This document shows positions 36,327 through 45,784 of a DNA stretch of 64,000 nt, piece by piece (the first letter of the stretch is position 1; each line of letters opens with the position of its first letter). Source of the DNA: Paramacrobiotus metropolitanus. Its lineage: Eukaryota > Tardigrada > Eutardigrada > Parachela > Macrobiotidae. A program made the position numbers and the translations under genes. The stretch is taken from positions 1,178,001-1,242,000 of the forward strand of contig NW_026570242.1 in the NCBI RefSeq assembly GCF_019649055.1, given 5' to 3'. A model generated the notes under the pieces. It did not search any database, was not told the origin of the DNA, and worked only from the letters and a program-made list of their open reading frames with translations.

Positions 36327-37452
36327 TGGTGGTCGTTGATCTATGCTTGACGTCTTCCCAGTCTTCAAGCATGGGTCGGCAAAGTTACCTTTGCCTCCCC
36401 TTTGCTTTTGCTTTCTCACTTTGCCTTTTTCAGCTTCACCTTTACCTTTGCCGCCGTCAATACCTTACCTTCTCATTTTACCTTCCCAAAAGAATAACCT
36501 TTGCCGTCGATTATCACCGTTGCGTAACACATCACCGTCAAACACTTTATTATTTTCGGAATTTATCGTCCGTATCCACCTTTGTGAAATTATTGCTCAA
36601 ATTGTTAATACAAACACCAAACGATAACATCGCCCTTAATCTAAATTTGATAACTGTGGTGATCAGGACACGTACGAACCAGGTCACTTTAATGGTTGCA
36701 TCGTGTTGGAGAGAGGGACTAGGAACTGCAATACTGAACCTGCATTAAAACGTTTACGTTGCACAGAGATGCTACGATAATAAATGAGCGTCAAGAGCAT
36801 AAATTTGTCTGATGCCACGAAGAGCGTCACGGTCCACTTTTTTAATTCCACAAATCAAATACCATTACCCAGTGGTCTTGGAGATCGCGCTTGTGCAATG
36901 ATGTGGTGGTTAGCAACCACCGCTAGTATAAATGAAAAAAGTCGGCATCCTGAATATGGTCCTGCAACAGGACATAGTGCCCTCCCTGCCGGTGTTTGTA
37001 AAAATGGTCCAAAGCGTTACTAACACTTCAGATGCTGTAATCATAGACCACAGGCTACTCTAGCGTACATTCAGGATATTACATAGAATTCAGAAGCTAA
37101 GACCATTTATAGCTGGTACCGTGTGAAAGCGGTGATTCTCCAGAGGCTTCCTGGGAGCGTCAATTCTCGCACAGGATCCGAAAATCCTAAATCTTCTATA
37201 GGCACTTATTACGCCAAAATGCCGCAATTCGGTACAGTATATCATCACTTAGAAGTGTTTGACGGTGATGTGTCACGTTACGGTGATAATCGACGGCAAA
37301 GGTTATTTAAAACGGCTTTTGGGAAGGTAAAATGAGACGGTAAGGTTTTGACGGCGGCAAAGGTAAAGGTAAAGTTAAAAAAGGCAAAGTGAAAAGGCAA
37401 AGTCAAAGGGGAGGCAAAGGTAATCTTGACCCCCTTAAGCATCGACGTAACT
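36327..37452. mobile_element. 1.1-kb element with ~200-bp terminal inverted repeats
   Basis: 36350-36555 and 37250-37450 are inverted copies. Shared blocks include TTACCTTTGCCTCCCCTTTG, CATTTTACCTTCCCAAAAG, ACCTTTGCCGTCGATTATCA and CATCACCGTCAAACACTT. The arms are dense in ACCTTTGCC/GGCAAAGGT. The 700-bp centre has no recognisable gene. The open frame at 36260-36748, with a signal-like start, runs into the left arm and is probably chance. Confidence 0.75.
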
Positions 37453-37540
37453 CAAACATCCATGCCACCGCCCGTTAGGGTGTCATTTTCACTGAACCAA
37501 CGGCAGGGTCAGACGTATTGTATTCAGTTTAACCCAGATG

Positions 37541-37886
37541 TTATTCACCTGCAAATTTTTTAGGCGTACCAGTGGCAGTGATACGCAGAAAAGTGTTCGT
37601 ACTTGGTGATTTGTACCGGCATAATATAAGTTCGCACCGCGTATACGTACCACTACCAACCTGACCGCAGTCAGCAGAGAAGGAACACTGAAGATTTGTG
37701 TTGCCCTGACCCCTGTTGCATACTTCCGTAGACAACAGTATACAAACACACAGGATTTCACTACACACACTATCACAACAGAAATACCAACACAGTAACT
37801 TCCGCCTAGGTACACAGTGGCACTAAACACTATTGCTTTCCCTAAACGAAGGTCACTCACAGCATAAACACCAACAGGATTAACAT
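37541..37886 (-). CDS. Small secreted cysteine-rich protein
   Basis: Exon 37886-37861 begins with ATG and encodes a strongly hydrophobic start (M-L-I-L-L-V-F-M-L). A GTGAGT donor and a TGATAG acceptor bound an 91-bp intron. Exon 37769-37541 continues in phase with C-V-C-I-L-L-S, then a mature part with C-N-R, L-Q-C-S-F, A-D-C-G, T-R-C-E and L-C-R spacings and ends at TAA (37541-37543). A donor at 37548 (GCAG/GTGAAT) could instead splice onward. The pattern suggests a disulfide-rich extracellular peptide of about 80 residues. No family is assigned. Confidence 0.4.
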
Positions 37887-37889
37887 GAC

Positions 37890-38289
37890 TTTATGACAGG
37901 ATTCACTTTAATCTTACGGATGTTCACTCGAACCAAGTCACACCGTAACTCTCGCAAAAGTTGAACACAACTGCAACTCGCCGATGCTAGCCTACGATGA
38001 AACGCAGCTTCAGATCGGAGGCTGCCGATAAGAACACGGTTGGAATACGTCATCGCTAATGCAACAGGGTACACGCGACTCACGTACATACGCACCGTAA
38101 ACTCGACAACACAATACCAATAATGTAAGTACCGGGTAGCTGAAAAAATTGGCGGTCTCATGACTCTCATGTAAACTGTCGCACTGGATCCGTCCAATGT
38201 TCGATTGCCATAATCTTAATTTCGTTCGAAAGAGCAATGTTTACCGCATATAAAAATTAAACTCGGAGTACATTATGCAGAGGTTTGAT
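37890..38289. other. Intergenic, nothing recognised
   Basis: No supported gene or repeat. It may carry the promoter of the small secreted protein at 37886. Confidence 0.4.
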
Positions 38290-38910
38290 TTTATCTTAAA
38301 TTGTTTGTAAAAATTTGGTAGGTTTTGATGATGTCCTCAAAATGGAAATCTGAAATTACCTTATTATAAATCAAAAATTGATGTTGTTCGGCAGGTTGGT
38401 TTCTATTTTTTCTAAGGTTTCTCGGGTTTGTGTGGGTTTTCTTGGGTTTTCTAGCCTTCGCCCTCGTGACGGTTGCCTTGATGCGATCGTCCATGTTTTC
38501 TCAGTCTTCTTAAGGTGATGCGGATTATTTGTCTTCTTAAGCTTTTTTAGAAGTTTTCGCATTGTGTCTGCTATATTGGTTAGTGTATTAAATGCTAGTG
38601 ATAAAGTTTTCTCAATTTTGTTTGATTTTTAAAAGTTGCACCATGGGATGGTAAATTGTTAATGCGATGTCATAATGTCATTTGCTAACCTTTTTTTGGA
38701 TTTAAGTTTCCGACAAATTTTATATCGAAAGTAACGTTTTCCCGTAAATCTATCCAAAATTAGTTACGGCCGAAATGTACTGAGGCCGAAGTGATTGGCG
38801 GCCGAACTGAATGACGGCCGAAGTGATTCGCGGCCTAAGTGAGTGGCGGCCGATAAACTTTGGCCGAAATGAACGCGGCGGAAATGAAAACGGCCGAAGT
38901 GATCGGTAGC
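38290..38910. repeat. GCCGAAATG-family element, third copy
   Basis: 38765-38905 holds about eight units such as GGCCGAAATG, GGCCGAAGTGAT and GGCGGCCGAACTGA. Upstream 38290-38560 has TCTAAGGTTTCT and CTTCTTAAG phrases, the complement of those in the centres of the 27.5 and 34.7 kb copies. A distinct left arm is not obvious. Confidence 0.6.
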
Positions 38911-39812
38911 CCACGGGACAATTTTCATGAAATTCGTAAGCAGGGATATTCATAGAAATTTCTGGCCAGCCCTTCAGAAGTTTATCTGGTTCAACACTGC
39001 CTCTGCAAGTCCAATACATAAGCTTCGTTAAAAAGATAAAACCGGCATTTTTTGGTGCAGTCCGTAATGCGGCCAAAAATTAGATCAAAAATATTCATAA
39101 AAATTAATTTAAAAAACCAGCATTTTTTCGGAAAGTTACAAACTGTCCTGATTGCATTAACTCTTTCTGTGAATGCACGATGTCTACAACTTTTTTCATA
39201 ATCAAAGTAGACGTCATGCTCTAGATAAACACTGGAGATTTTCCAAATAGTACGTACGGGAAGGCAGTGCTACGAGATTCTGGGTTTTGATACCTGGGAC
39301 ACGGAAAATTTTCACCCGATTTCAAGTGGCTCCAGTGCAAACGAGCATGACTAAACATTTTTAAGAACGGTTTGCTGATTTTGGTAGTTGAATGCATTTT
39401 CTGTCAAATGAGCTTAAACAGTTTGCGGTGCGACAACGGATCTCCAAGAAACAAACGAAAATCCGAGACCGCCATTGTGTTCAGCCACCCGGTACTTATT
39501 GCTGTTTTTAGGTTCCTGTAAGAGGAGGAATTTATAGATATGTGTCGATTGTCAGCAGACTGGAAAAGGCGCTCACGATTGCGTTCACTCAGGAATCAAT
39601 AAAGGGGAAACAGTTCAAACAAAAACACGCAAGAGCCAATCTGGCTTTGGATAATGTAGCACGACGCAGTTCGAAGACGATAAGTTAACGTGCTGATCCA
39701 GCTGCTCTGTCAGAACCTTAATTTTAGTTACATCACCCGAGCGGGTTTTATCAGGAAAATTACCGGTATGCAGGCATTTTTCCTCCGTAAAAGACCGCCG
39801 ATTCGTCTCCTG
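38911..39812. other. Intergenic, nothing recognised
   Basis: No gene, tRNA or clear repeat supported. Confidence 0.4.
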
Positions 39813-40025
39813 TCATCTATTTGAGCGGCAGGATACGGTTGATTCCGGGTAAGGTTGGGTATTAGCAAACCGTGGTTGGGCGATCTGCACCGCATTCATT
39901 CTGCTCTGAAGGATAGCGGTGCAGCGGTCCTTCTCCTTCCTTATCCCTTGGCAAAGCTGTTCGAGCGCAGTAAGTTGTTCAGTTAATCGTTGGTGGTTTA
40001 CCAAGTGCTCGAACGCGCTTAAGTT
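39813..40025 (-). CDS. Orphan terminal exon beside the Polinton
   Basis: An open frame of 70 codons after a possible acceptor (GCTAG at 40026-40030), ending with a stop at 39813-39815. The peptide is helical (L-T-E-Q-L-T-A-L-E-Q-L-C) and then has a short basic/polar tail. The Polinton begins 88 bp upstream, so if real, the element sits in the preceding intron. No matching exon was recognised beyond 60203. No family recognised. Confidence 0.3.
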   Translation of the reverse strand, partial: NLSAFEHLVNHQRLTEQLTALEQLCQGIRKEKDRCTAILQSRMNAVQIAQPRFANTQPYPESTVSCRSNR

Positions 40026-40107
40026 CTAGCGGTAACTCTGACGTTCAGGGTCTTTATAGCTTGGCCGCTCCGTCGTGCTCGTCCATCCTGTGCCGGTTGC
40101 ATCGTTA

Positions 40108-40113
40108 TAGAAC
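40108..40113. repeat. Left Polinton target-site duplication (TAGAAC)
   Basis: Matches 60197-60202. Confidence 0.7.
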
Positions 40114-40417
40114 AGTAGATTCAGCAAGCAGTTTGGACCCGTTCTATTGTTCTCTACAACAATGTACCCTATAATTAAGTAATTATCTATTGTTCGCGTG
40201 CGTTCGAGCGTAACGTGCGTGCGTAAAGTAATTATCTAGTGTAGTGGCGCGTAACCGTACACTAATTACAGGTGTACACTAATTAGGGCTAATTATACCT
40301 TACGTAATACTGTACACTAATTACAGGTATACTCGAAAAACAATTACAAATTTAATTTTGTTTTTTAATTAGTTTTTTGTGTTTTTTATACGTTTTTTGT
40401 ATGTGTAAAGTTGTTTT
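40114..40417 (+). repeat. Polinton left terminal inverted repeat, 304 bp
   Basis: Starts AGTAGATTCAGC. Read base by base against 59894-60197, I find no difference. It contains internal repeats of GTACACTAATTACAGGT and TAATTATCTA. Confidence 0.95.
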
Positions 40418-40690
40418 TTGTTGTTCTACAGTGCACCGCTCTTTAGAATTTCAAACTGCAGATGCCATGGTATTTTATTAAACTCATCGCATTTGTAGTT
40501 TGAAAGTGTAAAAACGACGGTACAAAGTATACAGTGTACTACAAAATAACAGAGGTTTACGTAATACTCACCCAGTACCACAGTGACAATATCTACCCGA
40601 TTCCAGAAACAGAACAACAAAAAGACATTCCTATTCCACAAAGAAAAAACCAACAACAAACGTACACTTAGGCACGAAAACAGAACTGCG

Positions 40691-42624
40691 CTACAAAATC
40701 AACAGTGCAGTACTACTGATGTCGGTACGTCCACGCTGCCCGCGCTTGCCACGTCGAGCACCAAGGAAGGAGCCGCGAGTGCTGGCCAAAGTATCCCGCT
40801 GCTGCAAACGCGAGCTGCCCAGGTCTTGAACATGCTGGGGTGCCAATGACGGTGGTACGGTACCAACAGGAAAGAAGATGGATTGGGCCACAGAACCAGA
40901 CGAGCTCGGTTCCACAGGTGCTGCAGACGGTTGAGCGGAACCAGAAACGACAGCCGGCGGCAAGACGGACGGTGCAGCAGGCGGAGGAACAGGCGCTAAT
41001 GGTGCTGCGTTATAATTCATGCTACCGCCAGTGGTTCGTGGCTTAAAATCCTGCAGATCGTTTACAAGCTGTACATCGGCAGGCTTCAAGGTGACACGTT
41101 TGGCATGGATGGCTGCCTTGTTGGAGTCTTCGAACAGCTGAACCAAGAACATTTCTGTGGATTCCTGGAGGGCCATCAGGGCAGGGACTTGCCAGCGTAA
41201 TTCAGGATTGATGCCAGCACAGATCTCACGCACGAAACGCTGAAACGGAAGCTTTCGGCAGAGTAGTCGTGCGTTGCAAATGCTTGATGTCCTGCAGGGC
41301 TTTCTCGCCGGGGCGCGCACGCTTGCGAAGCCTTTTGCCTTTCTTCGTGCGCTTGGTCGGCTGTTCTGGAGGCTGCAAAACTGGGTGTCCCGGATCATCG
41401 CCTTGGTCGTCGTCATCATCAGAACCACTAGCTGGTAGCTCCAGTACGTCCAGGGCGGAGTCAACGCTCAGACGCGCAGCGTGGAACTCAGCGGTCTTCT
41501 GACGGATTCGTTCCACGTTGACGGGGTTAGGAGCCGCTAATCCACCTTCCGCTTCCTCATCGGAATCCGGCTGAGGCGCTCTGAATAAAATTTCGAAAAA
41601 GTTGAGTAAGTGACACACATGCTGCATGTATACGTTTTACCGGGCAATTTCGAAAAATGCTTATAATGATATTTTACGTACTGTGAGGACCCAGGGGCAA
41701 AACCAGACCGGTTGGACGCTGCAGAACTCAGACCCCGTTCTCGACTGGCTGATCCAATCGGACTGGAACTGAAATTTCGAAAACCATAAGTAAACGAGCA
41801 ACGTTCATAATTCTAGTGCAGGATACTGGACAAAATCGAAAATTCTCACCTAGGCAAGCCGTTGCTGTACGTAGTGCCGTCCATCGTCTTCCTGGCTCGC
41901 CCAGTTCCACGACCGGAGGTTGTCGGTTGAGGATCCCTAGAAAAAGTACGCATGTGTATAACAGAAGATCAAAGTTGCAGTAAAAGTTTTCCCATGGTAC
42001 CCGTATGAACTAGCGTAGGTGGTGTAGTCCATGGTCTTTCGCGGAGCAGGCTCTCGGTGAACAGACTTGGAAGTGCGCTCCGGTACCCCTTCATCCGATC
42101 AACCTGAAGACGAAGCCCCATCTTCCTCCTCTGTATTGTAAGGAGGATCTTTCTCTGGGTCGTCCTGCGCTTCTTCCTCCAGATCACGCGCGTACTCTGT
42201 GCGGTTGTCGGTCTCATCTTCTCCGCCGTCGACATCCTCGACATCAGACTGGGGGCTCAGCGGACGTTTCAGCCCAACAGAAGAAGGTATTTCTGGAGAT
42301 GCGGAGTGACCTAAAATGTACACGTTAACGAAAATAAAATTTGTATTTTTTATAAAGGAAATTGTGTTACCGCTGTGATACGTGAGGCATCTGCATTGCC
42401 TCAGGGACACCGATGACTCTGTCCAGAGGAATGACGGGATTAGCGTCAACTCCATCGGCCTCAACATGTTCCTGGACATTCATGCTACCGTTGTCCTCAG
42501 CGCCTGGACCGTCTGAACTACGCTCCGGGACGTCCCCGTTCGCAGCTGCATTTTCAGATACCAGCTGAGGCACACGACTGAGGACGTTGTTCATCAGCGA
42601 GACTACGTCATCAAGTACAGACAT
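40691..42624 (-). pseudogene. Polinton gene with a histone H3 fold and very long N-terminal tail
   Basis: The histone fold (about 41315-41045) reads R-A-R-P-G-E-K-A-L-Q-D-I, L-L-C-R-K-L-P-F-Q-R-F-V-R-E-I, V-P-A-L-M-A-L-Q-E-S, L-V-Q-L-F-E-D-S-N and A-I-H-A-K-R-V-T-L-K-P-A-D, which is H3 alpha-N through alpha-3 and loop 2. Exons: a 42624-42372, b 42310-42001, c 41936-41850, d 41768-41682, e 41580-40691. Phases agree at b-c, c-d and d-e; exons c and d are both 87 nt. The tail before the fold is about 300 residues, acidic and disordered; after it come Pro-rich and basic (R-R-G-K-R-G) segments. Breaks: the a-b phase does not fit, TGA at 42099-42101, and a frameshift at about 41262-41270 inside alpha-N. 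It would act in packaging element or host DNA. Whether it is H3-, CENP-A- or virus-type is open. Confidence 0.85.
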
Positions 42625-42984
42625 CCTACAACGTACGCAGGGTTTAATATTAATAAATGCACGTGCATGTATGCTACCTAATATATGTACGAAATTTCGA
42701 TTTTGTTAAGTAGTCGATACAATTTTTTCTCTGGACTTAGGTTTGCAACGAAATTTCGAAAAACAGTCTGCAACTTACTTTTTTTTATTTACAAGGACAA
42801 TAGCAAATTTTGAGACAGCGTGTCATGTCCGCACAAAATAAGAAGAAGTACAAAGATCATTTTTAGGACCATCGCAAACGTACATAAACGAGCGTAACAG
42901 AACAAGTTTGTGCGTCATATCACAAAGTGTGAACTTCAAATTGCACGCTAAAATCACAAAAGCAATACCGGGAGATATTTCAAA

Positions 42985-43621
42985 CTAATCAGTGCGAGGG
43001 CTATCTTCAACACTTTCGTTTAAAACGGACATTTCGAAGCTGTTGTTTGTACCTCCAGAACTCTGCTTGATACAGCGGCGTTTAACAAACACAACAGCAC
43101 TGGCCACAACAATACAAAAAACGGTTATGCCGATGATCGAGTAAATAATATTAGGGACGGTAAAATCAGAGTCCGGATCCTGTACAGATGGAACGATCGT
43201 CGAGGTAGAAGCAACAGTCTGAGTGGCTGTAGTTCGCGTGGAGTTAAGCACTGAAACCGATGTCGAATCCGCTGGTACAGTTGTGGTCAGCGGAGCACAG
43301 TCAGTTAGCACGATGAAGTCCACAGGGATGGTTCAGTACAGTTGACCAGGGGTTGTCACGGGCGTCTAGATACACCAATCGTGGAAAGGTAGTCCTGAGA
43401 CCGGCGTAGGGCACTGCATACAGCCGATTTCCGCTCAAAAGTACATGTTTCACCCAAGTCTTTGGCGCAGTCGGTAGTGGGACGGCAGTCAGTCGGCGAT
43501 TAGCGCAATTAACCACGCCTTCCTGGTAGTCGCAGAGGCAGTGTTTGTAGCAGGGAATCCAGCCTCCTGCGTGACAACCAACCAGAAGAGTCATACCCAC
43601 GATGAAGTACATCAGCATCAT
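42985..43621 (-). pseudogene. Polinton leucine-rich-repeat type I membrane protein, two overlapping frames
   Basis: The first frame (43621-43301) has a signal peptide (M-Y-F-I-V-G-M-T-L-L-V-G-C-H-A), an LRRNT-like cysteine set (C-x3-C-x-C-x8-C) and one to two LRRs (L-L-S-G-N-R-L, L-V-Y-L-D-A-R-D-N-P-W). The second (43323-42985) has a Thr/Ser-rich stalk with N-S-T sites, a transmembrane helix (I-I-Y-S-I-I-G-I-T-V-F) and a short tail (K-R-R-C). The frames overlap by 23 bp, with a stop between them in the second frame, so a single indel could separate halves of one receptor-like protein. They could also be two genes. It is not part of the Polinton core and may be a host capture. Confidence 0.6.
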
Positions 43622-43734
43622 CTAGAACATTGCAAGCATCTATCAGTGCAATTTTATTTAGCGCTCATTTGAAGATTTTCAGTGTCCTAACTCCAGCAAT
43701 ATTTCTCAAGTCTAACTGCAATATTTCCGCAATC

Positions 43735-44484
43735 ATGTCCATGGAAAAGATTGCACATGCTCTGTTTCCTATTGGACCTGGTCCACGCACTTTGAAAAAC
43801 GGAATAGTCTACTACCCGCAGCTAGATGCTAAAGATCTCAACGTCTTGCAGACCGTTTACAACCACCTTAAAGACCGTTTTATGGCAGCGCAGAAATTGT
43901 ATCCGGATATTACAATTGGAGTGCGTTTGCAGTTTACAAGAGATGACTGGTTCCATCAAAGCCCTATGGGCGAAGTTGCGTTCGCTTTGTATCCGCTGGA
44001 ACCAGCAAAGGGTGGTCTCCAGGCCGGAGGCCAGCTGTCATGCAGAATTACAAACGAAGACGAATGGCGCCGTGTCATACGAGATTTGGCTCATGGCAGG
44101 CTCCGCAATTATCTGAAGTATTACGTGAAAAAATGGAGAAACGACCACCCAAATTATGGATACAAGATTCAACAAGTCATCACAGTGGAGTGCCCTGACA
44201 GTACTGGTGTGAAGGTCTGGAGCGAGTGCGTGATGGGAGTTGGATTGGAGGAAGGGAATGAAATGCCGAAATTTGACTACTATTATCAACGTGTTGACAA
44301 GTTTGAGAAAATGAAGTTGCTGAAGCCTGGACACGGACCTCCAGCTACGCAACCGGAGGATCTACAAGAAGAGGACGAAGGATTTCAGGATGGTGCGTTC
44401 GGGCCGCCATGCAACCCAGACTGGGGCGACGAAATGAGTGGAATTCCACCGGATATGAAGATCACGGACAGCGATTGCGAATAA
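43735..44484 (+). CDS. Polinton accessory protein, 249 aa, intact, unknown
   Basis: An uninterrupted intronless frame. I start it at ATG 43735 (M-S-M-E-K); an earlier in-frame start at 43630 would add a hydrophobic stretch. The middle is mixed alpha/beta (T-I-G-V-R-L-Q-F-T-R-D-D-W) and the C terminus is acidic and Pro-rich. No transmembrane helix or nucleotide-binding motif is visible, and no family was recognised. It is one of few frames here without a break. Confidence 0.65.
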   Translation: MSMEKIAHALFPIGPGPRTLKNGIVYYPQLDAKDLNVLQTVYNHLKDRFMAAQKLYPDITIGVRLQFTRDDWFHQSPMGEVAFALYPLEPAKGGLQAGGQLSCRITNEDEWRRVIRDLAHGRLRNYLKYYVKKWRNDHPNYGYKIQQVITVECPDSTGVKVWSECVMGVGLEEGNEMPKFDYYYQRVDKFEKMKLLKPGHGPPATQPEDLQEEDEGFQDGAFGPPCNPDWGDEMSGIPPDMKITDSDCE

Positions 44485-44575
44485 GGTACCCTGATTGTAC
44501 AGCTTCTTTCCAGTCAGTCGACAATAAATTTCGGTACATTTTGGATAATAAGTTTGTTTTAAAGTTTTAGTTGGA

Positions 44576-44818
44576 ATGGATCCGGAAACACCGCCTCCCA
44601 TTCCCGTCGTCGAGCGGAACTCGAAGGGGATTCTATTCTGGGCTTTATTTTACGCAATACCGTTCATTTTTTCGCATGTTATACGAATTATTACTGTCCT
44701 TGCGCTCAAGGTTACTGACAGATTTCCTGTCCACAATATTATTATGCCTTTAATTTCATTCATGTTCAATGAAACTCGACGTATGCTGACTGGTGGAAAT
44801 GGAAGTACAACTCAGTGA
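44576..44818 (+). CDS. Polinton small membrane protein, 80 aa
   Basis: Starts at ATG 44576. It has a Pro-rich head and one or two hydrophobic helices (I-L-F-W-A-L-F-Y-A-I-P-F-I-F, I-I-T-V-L-A-L). It overlaps the ATPase start by 26 bp, so they are probably co-transcribed. A virion membrane or assembly role is only a guess. Confidence 0.55.
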   Translation: MDPETPPPIPVVERNSKGILFWALFYAIPFIFSHVIRIITVLALKVTDRFPVHNIIMPLISFMFNETRRMLTGGNGSTTQ

Positions 44819-45457
44819 CAATTTCATGCACCCGACTTCTATTCTTATTAGTGGCAATTCTGGCTGCGGTAAAACAACCTTTGTGGCTAATATTTTACGT
44901 TACAATAAACTCGAAATCCCCGGAGCGAATATTTTGGTTTTACAAACAATACCAGCCGCTGTACGATACGCTTATCAGAGAAGGATTTCCTGTCACTTTT
45001 ATCGAGGGACTGCCAGACGAAATCTCAAAACCAAAATTTTTTGACAAATCGTACCTAAATCTGTGTGTAATCGATGATCTGCACTTGGAAGATTCTACCA
45101 GCAAGCACGTGGCCCAACTATTTTGTAACGGCGGAAGGCATTCAAACACCACAGTAATATATCTTACGCAGAACTTGTTTTTTAAACAAAGCTTCGGCCG
45201 CGACATTAGACTGAACGCCAAAATAATTATCTGTTTCCAAAAATCCACAAGACCGACAACAACTACAAATTCTCGGACGACAACTTTTCCCTCATAAGTT
45301 GAATTATTTTCTTGAATCAGTTAATGCTGCTTTTGAACGACCATATGGATATATAGTCATCGATCTACAGCATACGACTAGCGACCGTTTTCGTTTAAAG
45401 ACTGCAATTTTTGGTGAGAATTCTAACCGCTGCACCGAAGTATTTATTCCTGCATGA
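44793..45457 (+). pseudogene. Polinton FtsK/HerA-type DNA-packaging ATPase
   Basis: Walker A (G-N-S-G-C-G-K-T-T) is encoded at 44853-44879 in frame 3. Walker B (L-C-V-I-D-D-L-H) near 45061-45084 and the downstream T-Q-N motif are in frame 1. The C-terminal part is in yet another frame and ends at TGA 45455-45457. Two indels, near 44930-44945 and 45240, therefore break it. The family pumps genomic DNA into the capsid. Confidence 0.85.
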
Positions 45458-45783
45458 TGGAGCGTAGCAAAACGGTATCAAACATCGACCTACTGTCGTC
45501 AATTGCAAAAAGCAGGCCAAAGCTTGCAAAAGCAATCATAAAAAACGCAGAGGATACTCTCATTGACGCAATTTCTGAATGTGCGCTACAAATTGTGGAA
45601 GGACAGTTCCTGTCGCTGAGTCTTCTAAAGCACTGCGAGTAAAGCGAGTCCTGCCGTATTTGAAACTTTTATCAAAAAAATCGGTTTCTCGGCGTAAGAA
45701 ACGAAATTTTGTTGGCTAAAGGCTACGCGCTGTTGTCTCTCATTCTACCACCAGTCTTAAGTTTTATTCTTGGGAAAGTGTAA
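45454..45783 (+). pseudogene. Polinton small basic protein of a conserved Polinton family
   Basis: ATG overlaps the ATPase stop (ATGA). The open part (45454-45642) has K-L-A-K-A-I-I-K-N-A and I-S-E-C-A-L, a pattern I associate with a short protein found beside the ATPase in many Polintons. The expected Arg/Lys-rich middle and hydrophobic C terminus continue in other frames to 45783, so it is frameshifted. Function unknown; a core or scaffolding role is possible. Confidence 0.5.
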
Positions 45784-45784
45784 A

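Noticed and set aside
36260-36748. 162-codon frame with a signal-peptide-like start
   Set aside because: Most of it runs through the left arm of a TIR element, whose low-complexity sequence keeps several frames open.
38765-38905. Regularly spaced GGCCGAAATG words as a CRISPR array
   Set aside because: Units are contiguous, variable and in a eukaryotic genome; no repeat-spacer structure.
40691-42624. H3-fold gene as a host histone gene next to a Polinton
   Set aside because: It lies well inside the two TIRs, and its introns carry the TTTTCGAAA word shared with PolB introns of the element.
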